Made by a program: the position numbers and the translations under genes
Assembly: GCA_023055425.1 (NCBI GenBank)
Contig: JALGPY010000003.1
Span: 55,475,891 to 55,539,890 of the forward strand
Origin: Linanthus parryae
Lineage: Eukaryota; Streptophyta; Magnoliopsida; Ericales; Polemoniaceae
Direction: 5' to 3'
DNA length: 64,000 bases
The notes under the pieces: model-generated
Seen by the model: only the letters and a program-made list of their open reading frames with translations
Told to the model about the DNA's origin: nothing
Database searches by the model: none
Part shown: one piece after another, positions 1-11,319 of the stretch
Numbering within the stretch: the stretch's first letter is position 1
Layout of the letters: the number at the start of each line of letters is the position of its first letter

Positions 1-55
1 AAGGCAAGATGCATCGCCTTCCTTATCATGCTTCTAATTCTAGCACCTGTTACAC

Positions 56-1056
56 AGTGATGTTTGGGGACCGTCGAGTTCCAAATCTCTCCACGACTTT
101 CGTTATGTCAGTTTTATTGAAGATTATTCAAAATTTACATGGCTTATTCCTCTGCATAATAAATATGATGTTACTAATACTTTTGTTAAGTTCAAAACCA
201 AAATTGAAAAACTTTTAAATTGTCCAATTCGTATTTTACGGACCGAAGGTGGTGGTGAATACACTTCGTTTACTTTTCAAAGTATACTTAGCAACGATGG
301 GATAACCCATCAAAAATCTTGCCTCCATACGCCACAACAAAATGGCGTCGTCGAACGTAAGTATCGGCACATCATGGAGACAGCCATCACCATGCTTAAA
401 AGAGCATATTTACCAAACTTTTTGTGGTACCATGCTGTTACTACTGCAGTATGTCTTGTAAATCGAATGCCCATCAAAATACACTTAAAAAATCTCCCTT
501 CGAACTGCTTTTTGGAACTATTCCTGATTACTCCCAATTAAAAATATTTGGGTGCGCTTGCTTTTCATATCTTCGCATGTATAACAACTCGAAGTTAGAT
601 GCAAAAACAAAAGTTTGCGTTTTTATTGGTTACACTGAAGACTACAAGGGCTACCATTGTTTAGATAAAATAACGAATCGGATTTATGTTAGTCGTGATG
701 TGGTATTCGTCGAAACTAGTTTTCCATTTGCATCTACCACTACTGCTACTGTTCCATGTTTATCTTCTAATGCTACTACATCATGTTTATCACCCGATGC
801 TACTTTATGTCCATCTGTTGATAATGTTTCAGATGTACATGCTGCTCCTCAGACTGCTCCTCCTTTACTACACAACTTTCCCACACCAATGATGAATCTG
901 CCGCATCACAGCGAGGACCAACTGGCTGCTATTTTCGAGCTGCAGCCTGCCGGTTCAATAACTGAAAACGAACCAGTCACCGGTCCTGGAATCACCGATC
1001 AGTTTGCAACTGGTTTAGGCAGGGCACTCCAAACACCGACTGCTGTTTTCGAGTAG
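56..1056 (+). pseudogene. copia integrase (core and C-terminal part), decayed
   Basis: Translation from about position 56 gives a retroviral integrase core. HSDVWGP holds the first catalytic Asp. FIEDYSKFTW follows, then the second acidic position in RTEGGGEYTSF, where the usual S/T-D-x-G appears as TEGGGE, and the third in PQQNGVVERKYR. The copia GKG-type C-terminal stretch (KKSPFELLFG, FGCACFSYL, CVFIGYTEDYKGYHC) follows at 499-670. Two frames are needed, so at least one frameshift lies between about 200 and 430. The tail after 710 is a low-complexity linker that ends at an in-frame stop at 1054-1056. The E-for-D change at the second position suggests the enzyme would be inactive even without the frameshift. 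Confidence 0.85.
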
Positions 1057-1155
1057 CAGCCTACGGGTTCAATAACTGAAAACGAACCAGTCACCGGTCT
1101 TGGAATTACCGATCAGTCTGCAGCCGGTTCTGGCAGGGCACTCCAAACACCAGCA
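928..1155 (+). repeat. tandem duplication of a 114-bp (38-codon) unit
   Basis: Two adjacent copies, 928-1041 and 1042-1155, share the sequence from the TTTTCGAG start through GGCAGGGCACTCCAAACACC with about ten substitutions. The unit length is a multiple of three, so the duplication kept the reading frame of the integrase to reverse transcriptase linker. The second copy carries TAG (1054-1056) where the first has a sense codon, so the stop arose after the duplication. Confidence 0.9.
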
Positions 1156-1325
1156 GTTGCTACTGCTTCACAGGCAGCTAGAACTGAGGTGTCCCTGCCA
1201 CAAACGTCTCACCCCATGCAAACTCGGAGTAAATCCGGCATAAGCAAACGAAAAACATGTGTTTCTGCAACTGTTCTTGCTTCTACCTCTTCTGATCCTT
1301 CTTCCTAGACAGAGGCTAGCAAACA

Positions 1326-2790
1326 CTCGCAGTGGCGCAACGCAATGACTGACGAGTTTGCTAGCCTCACACAACAACAACACGTGGACTTTAGTGCCAC
1401 CGCCTCGGCACGCCAACGTAACTGAGAACAAGTGGGTATTTCGCACAAAATATAACCTGGATGGCTCCATAGCTCGATATAAGGCACGATTGGTTGCCAA
1501 AGGCATTCATCAAAATTCGGGAATTGATTACGAAGAAACGTTTAGTCCCATTGTTGAACATTCAACTGTTAGAACTATACTTGCTCTCGCCGCCAACTTT
1601 AATTGGCTCCTTCAAACCTGATGTAAAGAATGCCTTTCTTCACGGTATACTTCGAGAAACAATTTTTATGCATCAACCTCAAGGTTTTAAAAACCCTCAA
1701 TTCCCACATTACGTTTATAAATTAAATAAGTCCATATATGGTTTAAAACAAGCTCCCCGAGCTTGGTTTGAACGCTTTACTTCATTTATTTTATCTCTTG
1801 GTTTTTATGCATCTCATGCTGACTCCTCCCTCTTTTTACGACATTTTCATGGTAAGAGTACACTACTATTGTTATACATTGACGACATTATCTGGACAGG
1901 AAATGACACTCTCTTTATTGCATCTCTTATTTAAAAACTTAATTCTGAATTCTCTATGAAAGATGTAGGTCCTCTAACGTATTTTTTAGGTCTTGAAATT
2001 AAGCGCACAACAGAGGGCCTCCACATTCATCAGGCTAAGTACATCTCTGACTTGTTAACTCGCTTTCACTTGTCTACTTGTAAGTCAGCACCTACCCCGC
2101 TCTCGCCAGGTATTAAATTTCATGCATTTGAAGGTAAACCGCTCCCTGATCCTACCCCGTTTCGCCAACTCCTCGGTGCCCTACAGTATCTAACCTTTAA
2201 TAGACCCGACATTGCCTTCGCTGTTAACCACTGATGCCAATTCATGCATCGGCCTATAGACACTCACCTCATAGGCGCCAAATGTATCCGTCATTACCTC
2301 CAAGGTACCAAAGACTACAGTCTTTTTTACCAAAAAGGGTACATGCCCATTCATGCATATTCCGACGCGGATTGGGCCGGTAACCCTACTGATCGTCGTA
2401 GCACCACAGGTTTCATTGTGTTCCTTGGACCCAATCCTATTCACTGGGGCGCCAAGAAACAACCTACTGTTGCCCGTTCATCTACTGAAGCCGAATATCG
2501 AGCCTTAGCATCCACCAGGGCTGAACTTGCATGGCTTAGGATTTTGTTTCGCGATCTGCACATCGTAGTTCCCCAACCTCCAAGTCTTTGGTGTGACAAT
2601 TTTTCCACCATAGCCTTGACAGCAAACCCTATCTTTCATGCCTGACTAAACACATCGAAATAGACTATCATTATATTCATGAGAAAGTTTTAACTCGTGA
2701 TGTTTTGATTTCTTTTGTTAACAGGTCCGACCAACTCGCGGATATCTTCACCAAAAGCTTATCGACAACTCACTTTCAAGACTTAAAGAA
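1326..2790 (+). pseudogene. copia reverse transcriptase and RNase H, frameshifted
   Basis: The RT starts near 1326 with the copia signature around [16 protein letters not shown] and ARLVAKG. It continues after a frameshift near 1620 with DVKNAFLHG and SIYGLKQAPRAWF, and the catalytic YIDD at 1875-1886. A further break near 1935 leads to MKDVGPLTYFLGLEI and RPDIAFAVN. RNase H follows at 2244-2645 (YSDADWAGNPTDRRSTTG, SSTEAEYRAL, WCDN), then the tail HIEIDYHYIHEKV and SDQLADIFTKSL up to about 2790. At least four frame breaks and stops separate these parts. The domain order and motifs are those of plant Ty1/copia pol. Confidence 0.9.
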
Positions 2791-2818
2791 CAAACTAATG
2801 GTCCTCCCAGCACCATTA

Positions 2819-2830
2819 GTTTGAGGGGAG
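2819..2830 (+). other. polypurine tract of the copia element
   Basis: The purine-rich run TTTGAGGGGAG lies immediately before the inferred 3' LTR and after the RNase H tail, the expected site for plus-strand priming. Known copia polypurine tracts have the same position and composition. Confidence 0.7.
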
Positions 2831-2831
2831 T

Positions 2832-3183
2832 TATTAGACCAACACAAGCAGTTGGGCCAGCCCATATAGGTATACAGCCGGCCCACTGCACTGTTTCATA
2901 GTCTGTACACACATTTGCGGGCCATACTACATTATAAACCAAGATTGAGGACTACTGATGTAATTATCACAAGGTTGACCTCACATCAACCGTTAGATTT
3001 AAGTCAACTTATCTAATGGCACAGAATAGGCCATCACTTGTATATATCTCTTTGCATATCATTCAGTATAAATAATGAGAGATACTGTTCGTCTCATCCG
3101 ATTGTCTTATCCTCTCTTTTTCACCGTTCCTAAATGTGATGTTGTATTGCTCTCAAATTAAACCCTAAAGGGTTCACTTTACA
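2832..3183 (+). repeat. 3' LTR of the copia element
   Basis: The segment follows the polypurine tract and begins TATTAGACC, which resembles the common copia start TGTTAGACC with a G-to-A change. It contains a TATA-like TATAAATA at about 3067-3074 and ends near TTTACACA at 3180-3184. The second LTR is not in the window, so both ends are inferred from the neighbouring polypurine tract and from where LINE-like coding sequence resumes. Confidence 0.6.
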
Positions 3184-3810
3184 CAAGGGTCATGATTGAT
3201 CTAATCAGAACTCTTCAGAGGGGCGGTTACATTCAGATATTGGACAAAAATTCTAGTTGGACTACAAATACGAGTGAATACATGATGTGTGTGAATGGTG
3301 TGGATGCATCGCCCACACTGGAAACTTATGTGGGAATGCAAATTTGATAGAGTCAGTGCACTGAACCAGACTATGGCCCTTGTCTTCTTTATCGTCCTCC
3401 GCCGAAAAAGAAAAAATATGGAAGGAGTACTAAGAAAGATGAAGATACTTACCAGCGAAAGAGTGGAACAGAAGTGGTCAAGGACCGATCGGTGGGAGAC
3501 GAAAAATATATGGAGGAGGAGAATATTTACGAGAACCCCCTAAGCAATCAAGAAACAATAGCTACCGAGATGGAAACACAAAGGCGTAGTGCAAAGGGGA
3601 AGGAGTTAGGTATCGTCAACACCACTGGTCTGAAGGGTAGAAACACAGTACTAAAAACCTCGTATAGGGCACCTCTACCGTAGCCCTCCATCAGAGGAAA
3701 TAAAAAAATGTAAGAGTAATGAGATGGTTTTAGCCCAAAACCGAGAGAAAAGAAGGGGGAGACAAAAGTTAGATTGGGAACAACGAGGAATGCTTTGAGT
3801 CGAAGACCAT
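3184..3810 (+). pseudogene. LINE ORF1 C-terminal part with CCHC zinc knuckle
   Basis: Translation gives IRTLQRGGYIQI and, after a frameshift, a zinc knuckle DVCEWCGCIAHTGNLCG at 3284-3334 (C-x2-C-x4-H-x4-C), the arrangement in plant L1-type ORF1 proteins. A charged tail with several stops runs to 3810, where a gypsy element interrupts. The reading resumes beyond that element at 24482. It is a dead LINE half; the start of ORF1 is not visible. Confidence 0.7.
3806..3810. repeat. left target-site duplication ACCAT of the gypsy element
   Basis: ACCAT directly precedes the LTR terminus TGTAACACCCC at 3811. The same five bases follow the other terminus at 24477-24481. Five base pairs is the usual duplication made by LTR-retrotransposon integrases. 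Confidence 0.9.
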
Positions 3811-4793
3811 TGTAACACCCCTTTGTTCCCAGACTTACCGTTCCGGACCGGAGAGCCCGGGTGGGTGCTACTTAATATGAAATGGTGGAATTCGAGAACA
3901 AACATTGCCATAGATATATATTACATATGATAAAAGTTCCACACATCGTCTTAAAACATTATTACACAAAGTTAAAAGTCTAAGAGTTCGATTACTAGGC
4001 GTGCTGATACAACTAGATGAGTCCGTGTTTTCCCCGTCCTAAGCCAAGACTTCTCCATCTAGACCTGCGGTGGGAATTAAAACAGGAACCGCAGTTTCTA
4101 AAGTCAGCAATGAAATACTGAGTGAGTAACACCCAAGCACGTAAATCAGGAACGGGATATTTTAACTCAAGTAACAATAATAAATAGACGAAGAGTAAAT
4201 ATTTCACAAGTATTTAACTTCAAATGGAAATACAGCGGAAGTAAAAGACAATGTAATAGTAAGACATTCCCGAGTTCTCGTAAGTTTTCAGAAAATCCCC
4301 AATAATCACAATTAAATCCATATCCAATTTCCAAGCCATCTAATCTCAATATTTCCATTTCCATAAATATCAAATATCCAAACCACTTAATCTCAATATT
4401 TCCATTTCCATAAATATTCAATATCCAAATCATAAAATCCATTAGTTGATACGGGGAAGAATAATCCACCACAAGCATCCAAGACCTTAAGTGTCGGCAC
4501 CCCCCTAAGACTTCTTGCGGCCAGAGAGGTGAGTACATGGAGCGACCCGGCAGGTTGCGACCGGGTTAAAGTACACAGGCCGAGTGGACGAAGCCAACAC
4601 GACAATAATAATCACAGGTCGAGTGGCTAAAGCCAACACGACAATAATAATAAGTTTTCCCCGCACAACTCTTTCCACTTTACGTTATTACGCGTTATTA
4701 TTTCCACGTGTCGATTTCATATCTCAACACAATCCAAATCTCAAGTAGAGCAAGTATGTCATAAAATACATTTTGAGAAAAATTATAAAATCA

Positions 4794-4821
4794 CTAGGGT
4801 ATTGCCCGTGCCCGAGGGCAC
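4794..4821 (-). other. Helitron 3' terminus: hairpin plus CTAG
   Basis: On the plus strand CTAG at 4794-4797 is followed by ten bases and the inverted repeat GTGCCCGAGGGCAC at 4808-4821. Read on the minus strand this is the canonical subterminal hairpin followed by a CTRR end. The host T that normally follows is at 4793. Confidence 0.93.
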
Positions 4822-5769
4822 TATTCCAAATTTAGACGGACATCTCCTTTTTATTTGAACGACTTAACATGTGTTAGTCCAATTGGACTATATCCGCTAA
4901 ACACGACACATACAATTACCTTTTGTCTGACACCACAATGGTTAGACAAATATGTACGCTAAATTGTATTGTTGGTTTTAAGGAGATGAATATACTTCAC
5001 GCTAATGTAAAATGCCATATGAACCGCAATTTAGAGCTTAACATGACATACTTCATGGTAACGTAAGATAAAAAAAAATCGCCATGACCCGCCCCAATTC
5101 AGAGTATTTCGCAACCTGTAATGACAGCTTAGCAGTACATACAAACTGCAACCATCTAATTTCATCAATATTAAAAGTTCCACAACCATTTGAAACTGCT
5201 CATAGCCTAAGCAATAGATAGATACAAAAAAGGCATACAGTTTGCCACTCTTAGATACAAAATAAAAAACATTTCTTCGTATGCCAACAAAGTTGCTAGT
5301 CCATTGTCCTAATAGTCCAAACGATAGTTAGATACAAAAAGACAGACTTCGACACACAAATAATCCACACTAAGCTATTTGAAGTTTCAAATGATCATAA
5401 TACGCCTTCAAATCGTACTTCTTCCACATTACACATAGCAAACACCATGTATCAGTACATATGTAGCGGTTTGAAGAAGGCCAGTATACAATAACCTGCA
5501 AGACATACAATGAAGAATTGTTTTAATTCATCTAAAATTAACATATGTTTCATAATAAATACAACTTAAAATCATAAATTGATTACCTTGTTCCGACCAT
5601 TACGACACAGTGAAATGTTGTTCAATTGTCTCAACTCACGTACAACATCAGCCCAAACCTACACATAAGATGCATGTTAGGGAATTAAAATATATAGAAT
5701 AGATTTGTAATTTTACAAACGTCATAAGATGCATGTTCCGAAAAATTTCAATTTTACTTACTCGATGTT
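4822..5769 (-). other. Helitron 3' non-coding segment
   Basis: About 950 bases between the helicase stop and the terminal hairpin. It is AT-rich. I see no reading frame with recognisable protein similarity; it probably holds the 3' untranslated region and terminator of the RepHel gene. Confidence 0.6.
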
Positions 5770-7356
5770 CTATAATAGCACTTCTGGATACACAATGTTG
5801 GTGGTGTTGTTTGAGGTATTTGTAGAAAGAAGACAGCTTATGCGACGCGGCGAGGTGCATCTAGATAAAGCGACGTACAATTGACCGTGGCTAAATACTA
5901 GATCGCGCAGATCAATACCAACAAACTTCACCGACTGACCTTGAGATTTGTTTATCGTCATGGAATATGCTAACCTAATAGGAAACTGACGCCTCGTCAT
6001 ATTGAATGGAAATTCTTTAGAAGATGGAGTAAGTGATATGCGCGGGATAAATACTAAGTTCCCAGCTTTGTCGCCAGTAAGAATTTTTTCTTCAAGTATC
6101 CGAGGCGCACACTGCACAATCATCAACCTTGTTCCATTACAAAGACCATCATTTGGTGCTAGATTTCTTAAGAGCATTACCGGGCAACCGACTTTTAACT
6201 CTAACTTGAACGGTGGTAAGCCTGGTGGATCTAACGAATTTAAGTATTCGTTCGGATAGCGATTAGTAATGGCACTACTTTTTTCTTCATCTGATGACAA
6301 ACTGTCAGCAGCCAAGTAAGAATAAGTCTCTCCAGGATAGATATTTAGTGCCATTTTATTTATAGCATCAACATCATCGTTCTTTGAAGACAGAGTTGTG
6401 CGCTCTGTTGGAAATGTCGGAGTCATCATACCAGCAACTCCTAGATGTGGATATATTCGGTTTAGCAATTCTGGGAGATCTTTGCACTTGTAGATCGTTG
6501 ATGGGATAGAAATAACATCTCTAGGATTGCTGTCAATCTGTAGTTTTGAGGGAAAATGGATGAAGTATTAACATATTGGATGCACAAACTTTATTGAAAT
6601 AAATAAAAACAAATAATACCTCTGTCAAGAAATTTATGAAGTTGAGATGTTCTGGATCACTGTCATGTATCGCATATTTCTGTCCAATGAGAGAACATTG
6701 ATGTGATTCCAGATAATTGATCTTCTCAATGATGCTCCTACAATTTCTTCTCGAACCCCTTTTGTCACCACCGACAGTATTTGTCGAAAGTCTCCACCAA
6801 GCACAATTGTGATACCCCCAAACGGTCTGTTATTGCTTCGTACATCACGTAGAGCACGATCAACAGCTTCAACACAATGCTTATGTTGCATCGGAACCCC
6901 ATCCCATATGATAAGATTGGTTTCTCTAAACAGCTCTGCGTGGATAGACTGCTTAGTAAAAGCACATACAGAATTCTCGTGAACATCCAACGGTATACAA
7001 AAGGTGGAGTGTGCAGTTCTACCCCCAACCAGTAACAAAGCAGCTATACCTGAAGAGGCAACAGTTACAACTGTGTGACCTAAACTACGGCATTTTTGGG
7101 CAACTGTATTGTAAAGGTACGTCTTTCCTGTACCAGCACCCCCACTTAGAAAGAAGGTAGTTCCAGTGTTACCCATAACAGAAGAATAAAACTGAGAGTA
7201 TGCTACGTTTTGAGCATCATTGAGACTTTGAATGCCAACATCCGGATTTTCTTGTTGTGCAGCAGGATGAAGGCGTCGATGTTCCAAAATAAGGCGGTTA
7301 CCGTTCACGTCCGTCCAATTTCCAACAGGTTGCGGCATAGGTGGGTAGTCAGACAA
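5770..7356 (-). pseudogene. Helitron helicase domain (PIF1-like), one intron, Walker B altered
   Basis: Superfamily 1 DNA helicase half of RepHel. Motif I GGAGTGKT is at 7120-7143. Motif II reads LIIWDGVPM where the family has D-E, so the catalytic Glu is Gly at codon 6898-6900. Later motifs include [30 protein letters not shown] and YVALSRCTS before the stop at 5770. A frameshift near 6650 is followed by an apparent 81-nt intron at 6618-6538 (GT...AG), after which the frame resumes at [11 protein letters not shown] further frameshift near 7350 separates it from the upstream Rep part. Family and order are certain; activity is very unlikely. Confidence 0.9.
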
Positions 7357-9899
7357 AGATCGACCGACTCTAGCAACAATTGATTCAGCAAATACAACCC
7401 GTAATCATTAACTTGTTCTGTTGTCGGGGTCGCAATGGCAAAGACCGTTCGTAGTTTGTGCGGCAGGTCATCACATATGTGCTCTGAAAACAATTCCCAC
7501 AAATGAAGTGGGTTTACAGGAGAGCATTGTGTGAGAATGATAGCAGATAATCTCCTCAGCTGATAACCAGTCTGCATAATTGAAGCTTCATTCAGACACT
7601 GTACCCATTCTTGATCATCTTCAACCAATCCAAGTGCAACACATGCTGATTTGAACGTTGGGTGCAAGATACCGTTGACAAATCGTAAACTTTCAAACGA
7701 ACTTGGTCCTTTGACATGAGTAAGTAACAAACGCAGATAGAATCTTTCGCCAGAATTCGGGCTCGCAAAATACATTCTTCCAATAGCAAAACCTTTTTTC
7801 CTTCGCTCCCAGAACTTTGACTTCCAAACAAAATGTTGAGGGAATTCTTGGTATGTGTATTTGGTAGCTGTTGGATTGTCTCTGTAATATGCAAAAAATC
7901 CTGTCAAAGTCGAAACTTGGCTGTCCATTCTTTCCATGATTTTTTCCATAGGCTCATTGGGATCGAACCTGCATTGGTGCATACCCGGTAAATGAAGTGT
8001 TAACCGATATACAATTGGAATTTCTTCATGCAAAGAAAACCCAAGTAGACGCCAAGCAGCTTCTGGTGGTCCAATGAACCTTCCATCCAGATATTGTTGA
8101 ATCTCATCGGCTCCACCCAAAATCATGGTTGCACGGTCCCCACCTTTGTAAATGTATTTGTGGATATACTTGACACAGCGAATTCCCGCGCAGACCTCTA
8201 CGTTAATGTGATAATTAAACATCTTTGACAGGTAAGGAATGTACGGCACAACGTCTCTATTATCAACCTTCTGATCTTTAACTATATAGTGAATACCAGT
8301 ATCTTGGCGTTGGTACACTGCATATCCATTTGCATCCATTCTATTCGATTCAACAAACGGCTTTGGATAGCCCTTAGTACATTTTCCATTCTCCATGCAC
8401 GGGGCATTGGGGTTTCGCACGCCACACGGTCCATGTACCATACAACCCTTAACGGTTTCGAAAAGCTCTGGCTCTTGTATCGGATTAGGGAATTCAGCGG
8501 AGACTAATTTGTCAACTTGCGAGCAGACTCATATTTTGTCTCGACCGTTAAGAAATATGAGAAGATGCATATGAGGCAAGCCACGCTTTTGAAATTCAAT
8601 AGTGTAAACATGAGCATTTCGTTTACCAAAAACATTCATTCGGTCTAATTCCTTCATCAAGCTTTTACGCTTTAACTCGAAGACGCGTGCAATTATCTCA
8701 GCACGTTCATCTGAAGTTTGATGAGGAAACAAAGCATAAGTGACTTCAGGCCATTTCGGATTTGCAGTCATGGTCAAAAAGATGTCAGGGTGATGGTGGA
8801 ATCGCGTGATTGCCATCGAATCTTGGAAAATCTCAAACATATGCCTTGCACTACCAATATGCGAAGACGACAATATCATCTGTCGTCCAACTTGATTGGG
8901 TCCCACTCCATTTCTCATAGTGACATCGACGAAGTCCTTGTACAATTATGTACGAAGCTTTGACTGGTTCAACTTGAAATATGTCAACCGATTTTGCTCA
9001 GTAGATGCCCACGCGTCGACCAAGAATTCTTGGAACAACCTTCCACCTCTTAGGATAGTGGAATACTCGGAGCGACGTTGAAATAGACGGTAACTGTAAA
9101 ACTGCATTTGCGTGAGTCGATCGTTTGATGGACTGTTTGCCAGGACATTCCATTGTCTGTAGGAGGGCTCCCATCCCAACTCACCCCTTGGAAATAGCAA
9201 TACATAATGCAGTGGAAGATACGCAGGATGACACTCATTGATTCGCATCAAGCCGTTATTTCCGTTCAAGTGCAAAACAATATCTCGCATCCCACTGACC
9301 TCAGTCCCATCACCCGGTAGGATGACGGCGATTTCATCTGTGGTTGGAAGGTTATAGCGGCGGCGATCTGTAGCAGCACTATAGTGGAGGAGAGCTGGTA
9401 GATGCTGATTCGAATTAGCTTGTTGCTGTAAGATAGCATGTGCTTGACGAAACTTATGCGGAAATGGATTATGTTCCAACAAAGTATCTTGAATCATTTG
9501 GATAACATCAGATCTCAAACAATCGTATCGCCCATTACGAATTTCCAAAGTAGAATTAGGATCGTATATGTAAAGTTGAGCATACTGTGGTTGTTGACCA
9601 GGTTCTGGCAAGAGTGATCCTGTTCGATGGCGTAATTCACCGTGAATGGTAAAAGGGCTCGGACCACTTCCACGTATGACTCTGTTATCCATTGCACACC
9701 CGAGACTCGTGAAAGAGTTAAGCAAATTGTATTTTCGTGTGTGAAGTCTAAATGATCTGGATTGTGCATCGTCACCATCATACAAAGATTGAATGGTTGC
9801 TGGTGGAGTTTGAAGTGGAGGCAGCCTTACCTTTCCTTGCAAACAACATGTACCGAAGAGGGGACGCATGGTAGATGAATTTCACAATTTTTCATCCAT
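7305..9899 (-). pseudogene. Helitron Rep (HUH endonuclease) domain with in-frame stops
   Basis: It starts at the CCLQGKVRLPPL signature and continues through the Helitron-like N domain (ECHPAYLPLHYVLLFPRGE, NRLTYFKLNQSKLR). The HUH nuclease motif GLPHMHLLIFL follows, with His-x-His at 8565-8573. Beyond are HGPCG, KGYPKPF, KYIHKYIYKG and the expected link to the helicase. The reading frame is continuous from 11000 to 7305 except for stops at 9900-9902, 9882-9884, 8946-8948 and 8529-8531. The first replaces a Trp codon in the usual H-W. The protein would nick and join DNA in rolling-circle transposition; this copy cannot. Confidence 0.9.
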
Positions 9900-11094
9900 C
9901 TAATGCAAGGCCCCACAGTGAGAACACTCAACATTCATCTGACCGAGGAAATGACGGCTTGCGTTTGCAGTAGTGGGGTAAACAGTTTCTACCTGAACAG
10001 GTTCATATGGGGGTGGAGAGTGGAAGGAGCTATTATCCGGAACATGGTTTGGAATAGTAGAAGCAAATTCAGCTTCAAGATTTCTAGAAATTGGGGTGCA
10101 ATTAAGGTCAAAGTGATGTGAAGGCTGTTGTAGCATTCCAACATTCTCATTCTCATGTACAGTAGTTCCACATCCACCTCCAAGGCTGAAAACAGGTGTG
10201 CAGTTTAAGTCCACATTACAGAGGGGTGGTTGTAGCATTCCAACATACTCATCTGAAACACTTGCACATCCACCTTGATGGTCACTTGCAGTAGGTGTGC
10301 AGTTTAAGTCCACATTATTGAGGGGTGGATGTAGCATTCCAACATACTCATCTGAAACACTTGCACATCCACCTTGATGGTCACTTGCAGTAGGTGTGCA
10401 GTTTAAGTCCACATTATTGAGGGGTGGATGTAGCATTCCAACATTCTCATTCTCATTCTCATTCTCATCTATAGTAGTTGGAGATCCTCGTTCGAGGTCA
10501 CTGGCAACAGGTGTGCAGTTTAAGTCCACATTACCGAGGGGTGGCTGTAGCATTCCAACAATGTCATCTACAACTGTTGGACATCCACTTCCACGATGAC
10601 TGAGATTAGGTGTGAAATTTATGTCGACATTACAGAGGGGTGATTGGGCCAGGAGTGCATCTCTGGAGATTGGGGTGCAATTGAGGTCCACATGAAACAT
10701 AGGTGGCTGAAGCCTAGCAATCTCTGGAATAACGCCTGAAGTTTCATTTTCAAGATCGCTGGTTGTAGACATGCAATTTATGTCCATGTTATGAAGGGGT
10801 TGTCGCCGCATTTCACCAACTACTGAGGTTTGCGGCGCAATCAAGTCTTGGTTTGGAAGAATCGAATCTGGAGTGTTGCAATTTAGGTTGACATCACCAA
10901 CAGTAGATGGCTGAGGCAATTTTCCAAAAGGTGGCATGAGGTTTTCACCAATTCCAGCTGTTATAGGTGTTCTATTAGGGCCTATCAAATTTCCCAACAT
11001 CGGTTTTCTTGGCTGTAACAGATTTAGAGAATTTGATGGAGGTGAGACCCTTTGGCGCTTTGATGTATTTGATTCAAATGAAGTTGGTTCCTAA
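9900..11094 (-). pseudogene. Helitron protein N-terminal region with DLNCTP repeat array
   Basis: One open frame (about 11094 to 9900) lies upstream of and in frame with Rep. It begins after a likely splice acceptor (TTTAG before GAACCAAC) with a basic SKRQRV stretch. It then carries nine degenerate repeats of about 30-40 residues; six contain exactly DLNCTP and three contain variants (VNLNCNTP, MDINCM, VDINFTP). It ends with CSHCGALH, the Cys pair at the start of the conserved Helitron region. DLNxxP is the consensus of one class of plant EAR repression motif that binds TOPLESS-type co-repressors. The repeat is seen; its function is inferred. Confidence 0.8.
10232..10429 (-). repeat. two near-identical 99-bp repeats within the DLNCTP array
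   Basis: Copies 10232-10330 and 10331-10429 are almost identical, 33 codons each, and each encodes one NNVDLNCTPTASDHQGG unit. The flanking units (10130-10231 and 10430-10700) are more diverged. The array therefore seems to have grown by recent in-frame tandem duplication. Confidence 0.9.
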
Positions 11095-11319
11095 ATTGTT
11101 AAGAAAAAAATAAGTGAGTGTCAAAATATTTTATTTGTTACTAAGTTATTGGAAGCTAATTAGAATGTGGAAGAGAAGTAACCTCTAAGTTAGCAACATT
11201 AGCATGACTGACATTATTATGTACGGATATATTCTGGTGTATGTGATTAAATATTTAAGTTTCACAAAAATATTGTAGTTGTATATAAGCATAAAAGAAG
11301 AATGAGTTGTAAAGGAAAA

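Larger units (their letters stand above)
1..3183 (+). mobile_element. Ty1/copia LTR retrotransposon, 5' end outside window
   Basis: The window opens inside the integrase domain of a copia element and runs through reverse transcriptase, RNase H, polypurine tract and 3' LTR. The order integrase then reverse transcriptase is diagnostic of Ty1/copia. Gag, protease and the 5' LTR lie before the window. The polyprotein is broken by several frameshifts and stops, so the copy is dead. The LTR end is directly followed by LINE ORF1-like sequence, so the element probably inserted into that LINE; the matching upstream flank is outside the window, so no target duplication can be tested. Confidence 0.9.
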
